Source: Porticoccaceae bacterium (GTDB lineage Bacteria; Pseudomonadota; Gammaproteobacteria; Pseudomonadales; Porticoccaceae). From it: a stretch of DNA of 42,231 nucleotides. This document shows, piece after piece, positions 1 to 12,372 of this stretch. Location of the stretch: NCBI GenBank assembly GCA_029212965.1, contig JARGOV010000006.1:53303-95533 (forward strand), given 5' to 3'. A program made the position numbers and the translations under genes. The notes under the pieces were generated by a model. It saw only the letters and a program-made list of their open reading frames with translations, had not been told where the DNA came from and ran no database searches. Position 1 is the first letter of the stretch; every line of letters begins with the position of its first letter.

Positions 1-2
1 TT

Positions 3-308
3 TCATGGGAGGTGTGCCTTTGGATATTTGCCTCGGGTTCCTTTGTTTTACTCTGGTTTAAAGTTTTCAAGCCAAGCATGGTCGATAAAACGAAAGCGGG
101 TATTTCTCGTGACGCCGCCCTGGGAGAAGTGGGTCAAGTAGTGAAAGCGCCTCACGGTGATGGTCGTGGGGTGGTGCGTTTTACCATGCCGGTGCTGGGT
201 GAGGATGAATGGGATTTTATTTGTGTAGAAGAGGTTGCTGAGGGTGATAAGGTACTTATTAAGGACTTTTCTGGTAATACTCTTATTGTCTCCAGATTGG
301 GAGGCTAG
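3..308 (+). CDS. NfeD-like membrane/OB-fold protein, C-terminal part (5' truncated by window edge)
   Basis: Frame is open to the window edge (SWEVCLWIFASGSFVLLWFKVF...). A TM segment is followed by a beta-rich GEVGQVVKAPHGDGRGVVRF...GDKVLIKDFSGNTLIVSRL segment typical of the NfeD C-terminal domain. Confidence 0.6.
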   Translation, partial: SWEVCLWIFASGSFVLLWFKVFKPSMVDKTKAGISRDAALGEVGQVVKAPHGDGRGVVRFTMPVLGEDEWDFICVEEVAEGDKVLIKDFSGNTLIVSRLGG

Positions 309-334
309 GGCTTGCTAGTTGCCGCCGTTATTGC

Positions 335-1711
335 ATGGAACAAAGTAGATTTGAGCGGGTGATGTCGCCGGTTGCACAGCAGCTACAGGTGCTTTTGCCC
401 ACTTTGGAGCAAGCTCAACGCATTTATGTGGGCTATAGTGGTGGACTTGATTCCCATGTGCTTTTACACGGGGCAGTGACTCTTCTGGGAGCCAAGCGGG
501 TCACTGCGCTTCATGTTAATCATCAATTGAGCGAGCAAGCTTGCGATTGGGTCGAGCATTGCGGGCAAATCTGTCAAGCCTTGAATGTGAATTTACAAAC
601 CCGTGTTGTGGATGTTTGCCAGCAAGTATCCAGTACCGAAAATACGGCCCGCGAGGCCCGTTACCAAGTCTTCGAGAAGACCCTTGGCGACGGCGATATC
701 CTCTTGCTCGCCCACCATCAAAATGATCAGGCTGAGACTGTACTTTATCGCTTGTTGCGCAATTCCGGGCCTCGTGGTTTGGCAGGTATTCCCCTCACGC
801 GGGAGGTGGGGCGGGGTCGTTTGTTAAGGCCCTTGTTGTCATTAGCGCGTAGTGACTTGGCAAGCTATGCCCGAGAACACCAGCTCAACTGGATTGACGA
901 TCCTTCCAACACCGACCCGATACACGACCGCAATTACTTGCGCCACCAGGTGATGCCAGCGCTGAGCGAGCGCTGGCCAGGCTATGCAAGCCGTATTTCC
1001 GCTAGTGCCCGCCTCTGCCAGCAGGCCGATGAGTTGAGCAAAGACCTGGCGGAAATTGATCTTAACGGCCTTGATGACAAGCAAGAGCGTTTGGGTCGGA
1101 GTATTGACCTCTCTGGCCTCCTCGTTCTGTCGGCTTTGCGCCAGGCCAATGTGCTACGCCACTGGGCGAATTTGTATTGTCAGTCGCCACCGGGTTATCA
1201 CAGCGTTATGGCCGTTCTGCAAAGCGTATTGTCTGCAGGACAAGATAGGAAGCCCTTGGTAGTCTGGTCCGGTGGTGAGTGGCGTCGCTTTAAGGAGCGA
1301 TTGTTTTTGCTGCCCAGCGGTTGGAGTGAGAAAGCGCCAGAGGCCTGCGAGTGGCAGCCTAAATCGCCCTTAACATTAGCCGACGGAAGCGTTTTAAGCG
1401 CCATATTGACGAATGGACCGGGGCTAAAGTTATCGCCGATTGAACGGTTATTGGTCAAATTCCGCAGCGGTGGCGAACGCTGTCAGCCTGCCGGCAGGGT
1501 GGGTAGTCGTAGTTTGAAGAAGCTATTGCAGGAGTATCCGCTTGAACCATGGCTGCGTAATAGAGTGCCTTTGATTTATACGTGTCATGCTGACGATAGA
1601 AAAGGCGAGCAGTTGATCGCTGTGGGCGATCTGTGGGTTTGTCAGGGCTTTGCTGTTGCCTCTGGTGAGGGAGTCTATCGTTTGCGTTGGAACAGGTTAT
1701 CTGAAACGTAG
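335..1711 (+). CDS. tilS: tRNA(Ile)-lysidine synthetase
   Basis: PP-loop motif YVGYSGGLDSHVLLH; LLLAHHQNDQAETVLYRLLRNSGPRGLAGI; TilS C-terminal domain FRSGGERCQPAGRVGSRSLKKLLQE. Confidence 0.95.
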   Translation: MEQSRFERVMSPVAQQLQVLLPTLEQAQRIYVGYSGGLDSHVLLHGAVTLLGAKRVTALHVNHQLSEQACDWVEHCGQICQALNVNLQTRVVDVCQQVSSTENTAREARYQVFEKTLGDGDILLLAHHQNDQAETVLYRLLRNSGPRGLAGIPLTREVGRGRLLRPLLSLARSDLASYAREHQLNWIDDPSNTDPIHDRNYLRHQVMPALSERWPGYASRISASARLCQQADELSKDLAEIDLNGLDDKQERLGRSIDLSGLLVLSALRQANVLRHWANLYCQSPPGYHSVMAVLQSVLSAGQDRKPLVVWSGGEWRRFKERLFLLPSGWSEKAPEACEWQPKSPLTLADGSVLSAILTNGPGLKLSPIERLLVKFRSGGERCQPAGRVGSRSLKKLLQEYPLEPWLRNRVPLIYTCHADDRKGEQLIAVGDLWVCQGFAVASGEGVYRLRWNRLSET

Positions 1712-1848
1712 TTTGTCTTGGTCTTTGCCCCCGTCATTAGGCACGACAAAAACAGTGAATTACGTCGGCTCGGATTGTGGCTAGTCCACTTTTCTGTTAA
1801 TCTGACGCCCCTTCTACAGCCCGTGGCAGCGTCGTGTTACGTCGATAA

Positions 1849-4383
<2,535 letters not shown>

Positions 4384-4438
4384 CGCACAATGGTTAACAG
4401 CCAACGCTAATATTTTGTAGCTCAAAAATAAGTACTGA

Positions 4439-5740
<1,302 letters not shown>

Positions 5741-5784
5741 CCTTTAGGTACCTTAACTAAGAACCTTGGCGGTTGGGTGATTGA

Positions 5785-6069
5785 ATGCGCTGGCTACTGC
5801 TCGCTCTGGTTCTTATTCTGGCACTTTTTCAATATTGGTTTTGGTTGGGTGAGGGCGGCCTGTTGAAACAGTCAGCCCTCGAAAAACAGGTGTTGGAGCA
5901 GCGACAAGAAAATGCCATTTTGAAAGAGCGCAACTCTGCTCTGGAAGCAAAAGTGAGATACCTCAAAGATGGTCTCGAAGGTATTGAAGAGCGTGCCCGA
6001 CACGACCTCGGCATGATTAAAGAAGGTGAAACCTTTTATATGTTGCCAGATAAAAATACTTCGCAGTGA
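5785..6069 (+). CDS. ftsB: Cell division protein FtsB
   Basis: 94-aa bitopic protein with N-terminal TM and coiled coil (LEKQVLEQRQENAILKERNSALEAKVRYLKDGLEGIEERARHDLGMIKEGETFY); eno-ftsB-ispD-ispF order. Confidence 0.93.
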   Translation: MRWLLLALVLILALFQYWFWLGEGGLLKQSALEKQVLEQRQENAILKERNSALEAKVRYLKDGLEGIEERARHDLGMIKEGETFYMLPDKNTSQ

Positions 6070-6109
6070 TTCTTAATTGTGACGCACTGATGATGAAAAG
6101 CCACCGATA

Positions 6110-6847
6110 ATGAAGTGCTGGTTGATTGTTCCTGCCGCAGGTAGCGGCTCACGTTTTGGTGGTGAACGACCGAAGCAATACGCCTCCCTCGCCGGGAGAA
6201 CGGTCATCGAGCAAACCCTTGCGCGACTCCTTGCAGTAGAGACGCAGGCATTAGTCGTGGCGGTCAACCCCGACGATCATTACTGGCCATCCCTCGATAT
6301 TTTAAAGCACCCGAAAATTCGCGTCAGCGCTGGCGGAGTGGCGCGTTCAGACTCAGTTTATCTCAGCTTACAGAGCATCGCCGATGAAGCCGACGAGATG
6401 GATTGGGTGCTAGTGCACGATGTCGCCCGCCCCTGTGTGCGTGTTGCCGATATTCGCCGATTGATTGAGACGCTGTCAGCCCACCCTGTAGGTGGTTTAC
6501 TGGCGTCACCTGTCAGCGCGACATTAAAACGCGTTGGGGGTTTACAAGGCCCGACGACTTCATCATTGCAGACCGCCGGCACAGTACTCGAAACGGTATC
6601 GCGGGAGCACTTATGGGCGGCTGCCACGCCGCAAATGTTTCGCTTTGGTTTGTTGATGAAAGCCCTAAAAGGGTGTCGTGATGGAGGTGTTAGCCCGACT
6701 GATGAAGCGGCAGCTATTGAGCGCCTCGGCCTACAGGCAGAAGTCGTTGAAGGTCACAGTGATAATTTGAAAATCACCCACGGGGCAGACCTGGCCCTGG
6801 CAGAGGCGGTGCTCGCTTACCAGCAACAACAGCAACGAGAGCGATAA
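6110..6847 (+). CDS. ispD: 2-C-methyl-D-erythritol 4-phosphate cytidylyltransferase
   Basis: [57 protein letters not shown]. Confidence 0.97.
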   Translation: MKCWLIVPAAGSGSRFGGERPKQYASLAGRTVIEQTLARLLAVETQALVVAVNPDDHYWPSLDILKHPKIRVSAGGVARSDSVYLSLQSIADEADEMDWVLVHDVARPCVRVADIRRLIETLSAHPVGGLLASPVSATLKRVGGLQGPTTSSLQTAGTVLETVSREHLWAAATPQMFRFGLLMKALKGCRDGGVSPTDEAAAIERLGLQAEVVEGHSDNLKITHGADLALAEAVLAYQQQQQRER

Positions 6848-6851
6848 TAAG

Positions 6852-7355
6852 ATGATTCGTGTCGGTCAGGGTTTTGATGTGCACGCTTTTGGTGATTGTG
6901 CTTGCGAAGGTGGTGCTGAGCCTGTGCATATTGTACTTGGTGGCGTGAATATTCCTTTTGACCGCCCGTTGCTCGCCCACTCCGATGGCGATGTGTTACT
7001 GCATGCGCTTTGCGATGCCTTGCTCGGTGCGGCGGGTTTGGGTGATATTGGTCGTCACTTTCCCGATACAGATTCACGCTACAAAAATATTAGTAGCCGG
7101 CATTTACTGCGAGAGGTCATGGTCTTGCTCACCCAACATCGTTGGCAGCTCGGTAATGCCGATTTAACTATTATTGCCCAGGCGCCGCGTATGGCGCCGC
7201 ACAGGGGGGCTATGGCGGAGAATATAGCGGCTGATCTGGCCTGTCGTTGTGAACAAATCAATGTCAAAGCGACCACCACGGAAACCCTCGGCTTTACTGG
7301 CAGGGGTGAGGGCATCGCCTGCTTGGCGACAGTCCTTCTTGAGTCGCTCGATTGA
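6852..7355 (+). CDS. ispF: 2-C-methyl-D-erythritol 2,4-cyclodiphosphate synthase
   Basis: [64 protein letters not shown]. Confidence 0.97.
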   Translation: MIRVGQGFDVHAFGDCACEGGAEPVHIVLGGVNIPFDRPLLAHSDGDVLLHALCDALLGAAGLGDIGRHFPDTDSRYKNISSRHLLREVMVLLTQHRWQLGNADLTIIAQAPRMAPHRGAMAENIAADLACRCEQINVKATTTETLGFTGRGEGIACLATVLLESLD

Positions 7356-7459
7356 GTGATAGCTGAAAGCCTTGGTTTCGTGCTCACTGCTTGCCTTAAG
7401 CTGAAAGGGGTAAACAAGAAGCAAACTCACCGGTGCGCAGGTAATCTCAGCGATAGGCT

Positions 7460-7509
7460 ATAGCCCCTGGGTAAATATAGCCCTGGGTAAATATAGCGCC
7501 TGGGCAAAG
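7460..7509. repeat. Three imperfect ~17-bp tandem units (ATAGCCCCTGGGTAAAT / ATAGCCCTGGGTAAAT / ATAGCGCCTGGGCAAAG) in the ispF-truD gap
   Basis: Read directly: units at 7460-7476, 7477-7492 and 7493-7509. Confidence 0.85.
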
Positions 7510-7556
7510 ATGCTAGAAGAAAACGATGAAACAATATTGGATTGTGAGACCTATTA

Positions 7557-8537
7557 ATGCCTCAAACTAAGCCCCAATTTTCGCGCAATTTTGCCCACGC
7601 CTATCCAGTATTGGCGGGTTCTGCCGAGCTAAAGACGTTGCCTGAAGACTTTGTGGTGGAAGAAATATTTGATGAGACGAGCTTTAGCGGAGAGGGGAAA
7701 CACGTTTGTCTGCAAATTCGTAAACGTGAGCAAAATACCCGCTGGGTAGCTGCGGCGCTGGCAGTAGTGGCGAATGTTGCTGAAGCGGATATTGGTTTTT
7801 GTGGCATGAAAGATCGCCATGCGATTACCACGCAATGGTTTAGTGTCACCCATGCCGATGAGTGGCGTATATCTCCGTTGGCAATACCCGGTTGCGAAGT
7901 GCTGCAAGTGGTGAGACATCAACGCAAATTGCGCCGGGGTAGTCATCAAGGTAATCACTTTGCCATTCGCCTGCGCAAGGTCAGTGAGTCTAGTGACAGT
8001 AAGAGACTTGATGAGCGCTTGAAACTGATCGCAGAAAAAGGCGTGCCGAATTACTTTGGCGAGCAACGCTTCGGTATTGAAGGTCAAAATTTAGTGGAAG
8101 CTGATCGCTTGTTGCGCCGTTGTCGCCACCGGAAAATGGCGGGGCGCCAGGCAATCTACATCTCAGCGGCCCGCTCCTATTTGTTTAATCAGGTGCTTGC
8201 AGAGCGGGTGAAACAAAACAACTGGTCGCAAGCATTAGAGGGCGAGATTGTCCCCCAGGGGCCTTTGTGGGGGCGTGGCAGGAGTTGTTCAAAGGGTGCC
8301 TTGTCGCAACTGGAAAACAATATCTTGGCCGATTATCAACCGTGGTGTAACGCACTTGAGCATCTTGGCCTCGAGCAGCAACGGCGCGATCTACAGTTGT
8401 TACCCCAAGGTCTGGAATGGCAGTGGCAGGGTCAGGACCTATGTTTATCTTTCAAACTCTCGATTGGTACTTATGCAACAACGGTGCTACGAGAGTTATT
8501 GCAAGTCGATACGCCAGCGCCAAGGGCTGTGCTATAG
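7557..8537 (+). CDS. truD: tRNA pseudouridine(13) synthase
   Basis: DIGFCGMKDRHAITTQWFSV (TruD motif); PNYFGEQRFGIEGQN; position after ispF. Confidence 0.96.
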   Translation: MPQTKPQFSRNFAHAYPVLAGSAELKTLPEDFVVEEIFDETSFSGEGKHVCLQIRKREQNTRWVAAALAVVANVAEADIGFCGMKDRHAITTQWFSVTHADEWRISPLAIPGCEVLQVVRHQRKLRRGSHQGNHFAIRLRKVSESSDSKRLDERLKLIAEKGVPNYFGEQRFGIEGQNLVEADRLLRRCRHRKMAGRQAIYISAARSYLFNQVLAERVKQNNWSQALEGEIVPQGPLWGRGRSCSKGALSQLENNILADYQPWCNALEHLGLEQQRRDLQLLPQGLEWQWQGQDLCLSFKLSIGTYATTVLRELLQVDTPAPRAVL

Positions 8538-8572
8538 TTTCGGCGGTTTTTTGCTAAATTTTTGTAGAGAAA

Positions 8573-9259
8573 GTGAGGGGGAGCATAGTGGGCTCAGTGG
8601 ATTTTGACGGGGTGGGCATGACCTCGCAACGCACTCGTGGGCGCCTTGTTCAGCGGCTTAAAGATCAAGGCATTACAGATCAAAAGGTGCTCGATGTTAT
8701 ACGCGTGACCCCACGTCATTTATTTCTCGACGAAGCTCTTTCCCATCGTGCCTACGAGGACACGGCCCTGCCTATTGGTCACGCTCAGACAATTTCCCAA
8801 CCCTATATCGTCGCTTTAATGACGCAGATCTTGCTGTCTCGCGGGCCTCTAAAGCGTGTCTTAGAAATTGGTACTGGTTCAGGCTATCAGGCCGCAATAC
8901 TGGCGCAGCTGGTGGATGAAGTCTATTCCGTCGAGCGAATTAAACCGTTGTTAATTAAAGCGCGAAGCTTATTTCGTCAGCTACGGTTGCGAAATATCAT
9001 TACTTCTCACAGCGATGGTGGTGTTGGTTGGTCTGAAAACGGGCTTTACGACGGTATTATTGCCACTGCCGCTCCTGAACAGGTGCCTGATGAACTGCTT
9101 TATCAATTGGCGCCTGATGGGTTGCTAGTTATTCCTGTAGGTACTGGCGAGCAACAGGAACTGCGACTGATATCTCGTCAGGGCGATACTTATAAGTTTG
9201 AAGAGGAGGTTATTGAGCGTGTACGTTTTGTGCCGCTACTTGGCGGCACATCCCGTTGA
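8573..9259 (+). CDS. pcm: Protein-L-isoaspartate O-methyltransferase (start may be 8588 or 8618)
   Basis: [74 protein letters not shown]. Confidence 0.95.
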   Translation: MRGSIVGSVDFDGVGMTSQRTRGRLVQRLKDQGITDQKVLDVIRVTPRHLFLDEALSHRAYEDTALPIGHAQTISQPYIVALMTQILLSRGPLKRVLEIGTGSGYQAAILAQLVDEVYSVERIKPLLIKARSLFRQLRLRNIITSHSDGGVGWSENGLYDGIIATAAPEQVPDELLYQLAPDGLLVIPVGTGEQQELRLISRQGDTYKFEEEVIERVRFVPLLGGTSR

Positions 9260-9271
9260 TGGTGGCATAGC

Positions 9272-10192
9272 ATGAATAATTTTAGTACTTATTTAGTATT
9301 GTTCTTAAAGGGTATGGCCATGGGTGCTGCAGATGTTGTGCCCGGTGTTTCAGGCGGTACGATCGCTTTTATCTCAGGTATTTACGAAGAATTACTTCGC
9401 TCAATTCGCGCTTGTACCCCCCTTGCTTTGGTTAGCTTGTTCCGTGATGGTCCGCGGGTTTTTTGGCGGCGTATTAATGGGACTTTTTTGGTTGTGCTGT
9501 TCAGTGGCATCTTGTTAAGTATTCTTACTTTGGCAAAATTTATCACCCATTTCCTCCATGAGCACCCTTTATTACTGTGGTCATTTTTCTTTGGCCTAAT
9601 AGTGGGGTCTATTGTCTTGATTTGGCAGCAGTTAGAGCATAAAAGTGTTTGGGAATATTTATCTTTGCTATCGGGTCTGTGTGCTGCTCTGGCCGCCGCA
9701 TTTGCTCCACCTGTGCAGCCAGAGCCAACATTCTTGTCTGTTTTTGGCGCAGGTATGTTAGCGATTTGCGCGATGATACTGCCGGGTATATCAGGCAGTT
9801 TTATTCTACTTTTGCTGGGTATGTACTCGGTGATACTTGGAGCTATTAGCCGAGCAGACCTTTCTTTACTGGCGATATTTTCCCTCGGTTGTGTTGTTGG
9901 GCTTATGGTATTTTCACGTTTTTTGTCATGGCTTTTGAAGCGTTTTTATGGGGTGACATTGTCAGTCCTGACAGGTTTTCTAGCTGGCTCTCTTGTTATG
10001 GTTTGGCCCTGGAAATATTCAACATTAGGGACTGACAAAGAGTATGCAGATGCATTGCATTTATTGCTGCCTTCGCAATATGAGCAGGCGGCTGGTGATG
10101 CGCAATTGTTTGCAGTGCTCAGTTTGATGGCAGTCGGCTTTGCTGTGGTGATAATACTGGAATACATTGGTAATAAACGAGCACCACTTTGA
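9272..10192 (+). CDS. DUF368-family membrane protein (PopT-like undecaprenyl-phosphate translocase family)
   Basis: FLKGMAMGAADVVPGVSGGTIAFISGIYEELLRSI and ILPGISGSFILLLLGMY repeated DUF368 motifs; polytopic. Confidence 0.9.
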   Translation: MNNFSTYLVLFLKGMAMGAADVVPGVSGGTIAFISGIYEELLRSIRACTPLALVSLFRDGPRVFWRRINGTFLVVLFSGILLSILTLAKFITHFLHEHPLLLWSFFFGLIVGSIVLIWQQLEHKSVWEYLSLLSGLCAALAAAFAPPVQPEPTFLSVFGAGMLAICAMILPGISGSFILLLLGMYSVILGAISRADLSLLAIFSLGCVVGLMVFSRFLSWLLKRFYGVTLSVLTGFLAGSLVMVWPWKYSTLGTDKEYADALHLLLPSQYEQAAGDAQLFAVLSLMAVGFAVVIILEYIGNKRAPL

Positions 10193-11045
10193 CAGGTTTG
10201 ATTTTGGGAGCAAGAAAATATCTACCTTGCTAGGTTTTTTCTTTCGTCGCGGGAATAGTACCAGCCAGTGGGCAATTCTCATTGTGGTGTATTGCCTTTT
10301 TCTTACCGCTTGTGGCTCGACTCCAGCGCCAGTCATTAGCCGCACTCCTCCGCCAAGTCAGTCGATCAATTACCATGTCGTCGGTCAGGGAGATACGTTA
10401 TTTGCGATTGCCTGGCGCTATGAATTAAGTGTAGAGGCTTTGGCACGAGCTAATGGTTTGTCACACCCTTATCACATTTATTCTGGCCAGCGTTTAACGT
10501 TGGATATAAAGCGAACTAACATAAAGGTCTCTAAACCTGAGCCAACAGTAAGAGTGACTAACTCTATTCCTAGTAACGTTGTTAGGTCCAAGGTAGTAAT
10601 TCCTAAGGTAACAAAAGCAAAAGAACAAAAAACGGCACGAGTTGGTCAGCGAAAACCCTCTTCATTGCCCAAAGGGGAGTGGCGTTGGCAGTGGCCGGTA
10701 AAGGGAAAAGTGGCTCGGCATTACGATAGCAATCGTATCTTTAAAGGTTTGAATATTCAGTCTGTTAAAGGGCGCAAAATTGGCTCTGCGGCTCCTGGGG
10801 TAGTGGTTTACGCGGGAAGAGGGCTTAGGGGTTACGGTCAATTACTCATTATTAAACACAGCGAGACTTTCCTAAGTGCCTACGCCCATAATCGGAAAAT
10901 GTTTGTGAAGGAAGGGCAAGCAGTAGCTGCAGGCCAAAAAATAGCAGAAGTTGGCGGTGATCCCGAAAACAATGGGCGCTTGTATTTTGAAATTCGCAAG
11001 AACGGCAAGCCTGTCGACCCGATTCGCTTACTACCACGTTTGTAA
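10167..11045 (+). CDS. nlpD: NlpD-like lipoprotein: LysM plus M23/LytM domain (true start may be downstream of 10167)
   Basis: Lipobox FLTACGS; LysM YHVVGQGDTLFAIAWRYELSVEALARANGL; LytM GVVVYAGRGLRGYGQLLIIKHSETFLSAYAHN; position after pcm. Confidence 0.9.
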   Translation: MVINEHHFDRFDFGSKKISTLLGFFFRRGNSTSQWAILIVVYCLFLTACGSTPAPVISRTPPPSQSINYHVVGQGDTLFAIAWRYELSVEALARANGLSHPYHIYSGQRLTLDIKRTNIKVSKPEPTVRVTNSIPSNVVRSKVVIPKVTKAKEQKTARVGQRKPSSLPKGEWRWQWPVKGKVARHYDSNRIFKGLNIQSVKGRKIGSAAPGVVVYAGRGLRGYGQLLIIKHSETFLSAYAHNRKMFVKEGQAVAAGQKIAEVGGDPENNGRLYFEIRKNGKPVDPIRLLPRL

Positions 11046-11065
11046 GAAGTCGATGGCACTATGGT

Positions 11066-11094
11066 ACCAACCTTGTTTATAAAGGTGGTTTTTT
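11066..11094 (+). terminator. Rho-independent terminator of nlpD
   Basis: ACC(A)ACCTT-GTTTATA-AAGGTGGT stem (single A bulge) running into T6, about 20 bp after the nlpD stop. Confidence 0.75.
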
Positions 11095-11200
11095 GACAGC
11101 CGGATCAAAGTTTTGAAACCCTATAGCTAAGAAATGATACTTAACGTAATTGATTACGCTTTGTTAAGACCAGAAAACCTTACTTGAGCATACTGCCAAG

Positions 11201-11243
11201 TTGAATGGATTTTTCTTTATATCAATAGGAAAAATCCATTCAA
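11201..11243. repeat. Perfect 15-bp inverted repeat (hairpin) in the non-coding leader upstream of the EPS locus
   Basis: TTGAATGGATTTTTC (11201-11215) and GAAAAATCCATTCAA (11229-11243) are exact reverse complements with a 13-nt spacer. Confidence 0.9.
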
Positions 11244-11700
11244 GGTTGGTGATGCTAAAGTACTTTTGATGGCTTAAATCGGGAATGAAGGGTTCTTGCC
11301 GACGCAATAAAGGCTTTGATACCACACTTAATCGCAGCTGAAGCGGCCTTGACTTGTTTTAGTGGTTACGGTTTGTAGAAAGTTATGACGGGCGGAGCTA
11401 TTTTATCTCGGTGTGCCTAGAATAAGTTGGTGATAATAAATAAGAGATGACGCTGGGTTGGAATGCTGAGCCTATGCTCAAATCGCTAAAATTATTTTTG
11501 ATAAAAATTAGTTCAACGGTCAGCCAGAGAGGGAATATAAACTAAGTATGTAAAAATTGCAAAGAATGTGAGCGTTGTCGCGCTCTAATCGTCGACGAAA
11601 TAGGCTTAATTAGTGATTATCGGTAGTCTTCGAAAAATCTCGCGTGGTAAGATCTGTGTTGTTTAGTGTGCTTACAAAAACTGAAGAAATAAAGGAGTAT

Positions 11701-12336
11701 GTGACGGTGCAAACTACTACGTGGTTGTCGAGTAAAGTTGCTTTTGTGCTGGGGTTGATGTTGACCCTTTCCGCCTGTGGAGTGACCCCGCATCCACCGC
11801 TCACGGCTGATCAAATCAATCCCTTACAGGATTTCGACTATATCATTGGACCGGGAGATGAGATCGAGATTTTTGTCTGGGGTAATGAAGAATTGACGAC
11901 AACTGTTGAGGTGAGGCCCGATGGTAAAATCACTACTCGCCTAGTTGAAGATATTGTTGCGAGTGGTAAAACACCGACGGTATTGGCCCGTGACATTGAA
12001 AAGGCTTATTCGGAGTATGTGCGAAGTGCTGTTGTCAGTGTCATTGTGGAGGATTTCATCAGTATCCCCTCACAGCAGATTCGTGTGGTCGGTGAAGCCG
12101 CCAAGCCTTTGAATATTCCCTTTAGTAAGCACATGACCTTGCTTGATCTGATGATTGAAGTGGGTGGTTTGACAGATTACGCTGATGGTAACCGGGCTAT
12201 ATTAATTCGCTACTTCAATGGCAAGCAGGAGTCTTATACCTTGCGCCTCGATGATATGCTGGAAGATGGCGACATTTCTGCAAATCTGGCTTTATATCCT
12301 GGTGATATTGTTATTATTCCCGAGTCTTGGTTTTAG
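11701..12336 (+). CDS. XrtA/PEP-CTERM-system polysaccharide export lipoprotein, Wza-like (start 11701 or 11707, GTG)
   Basis: AAAGGAG at 11691-11697; lipobox LTLSACG; Poly_export/SLBB pattern DYIIGPGDEIEIFVWGNEELTTTVEVRPDGKITTRLVEDI. The ORF-track start at 11644 lacks a comparable RBS. Confidence 0.88.
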   Translation: MTVQTTTWLSSKVAFVLGLMLTLSACGVTPHPPLTADQINPLQDFDYIIGPGDEIEIFVWGNEELTTTVEVRPDGKITTRLVEDIVASGKTPTVLARDIEKAYSEYVRSAVVSVIVEDFISIPSQQIRVVGEAAKPLNIPFSKHMTLLDLMIEVGGLTDYADGNRAILIRYFNGKQESYTLRLDDMLEDGDISANLALYPGDIVIIPESWF

Positions 12337-12372
12337 GCTTATTGAGCATTGGTGGAAGAGGGATAATACCTT

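Noticed and set aside
11390-11400. Possible ops/JUMPstart (RfaH) element GGGCGGAGCTA in the EPS leader
   Set aside because: Only a partial match to GGCGGTAGCGTG (missing T and the 3' half); not enough to call.
11046-11700. Sigma-54 (-24/-12) promoter for the EPS operon
   Set aside because: I looked for GG-N10-GC with TGGCAC/TTGC context and found no convincing match; a proper matrix scan is needed.
11610-11814. Small - strand ORFs (64-65 aa) over the EPS leader/start of the export gene
   Set aside because: No RBS or family support; overlap the real lipoprotein signal peptide region.
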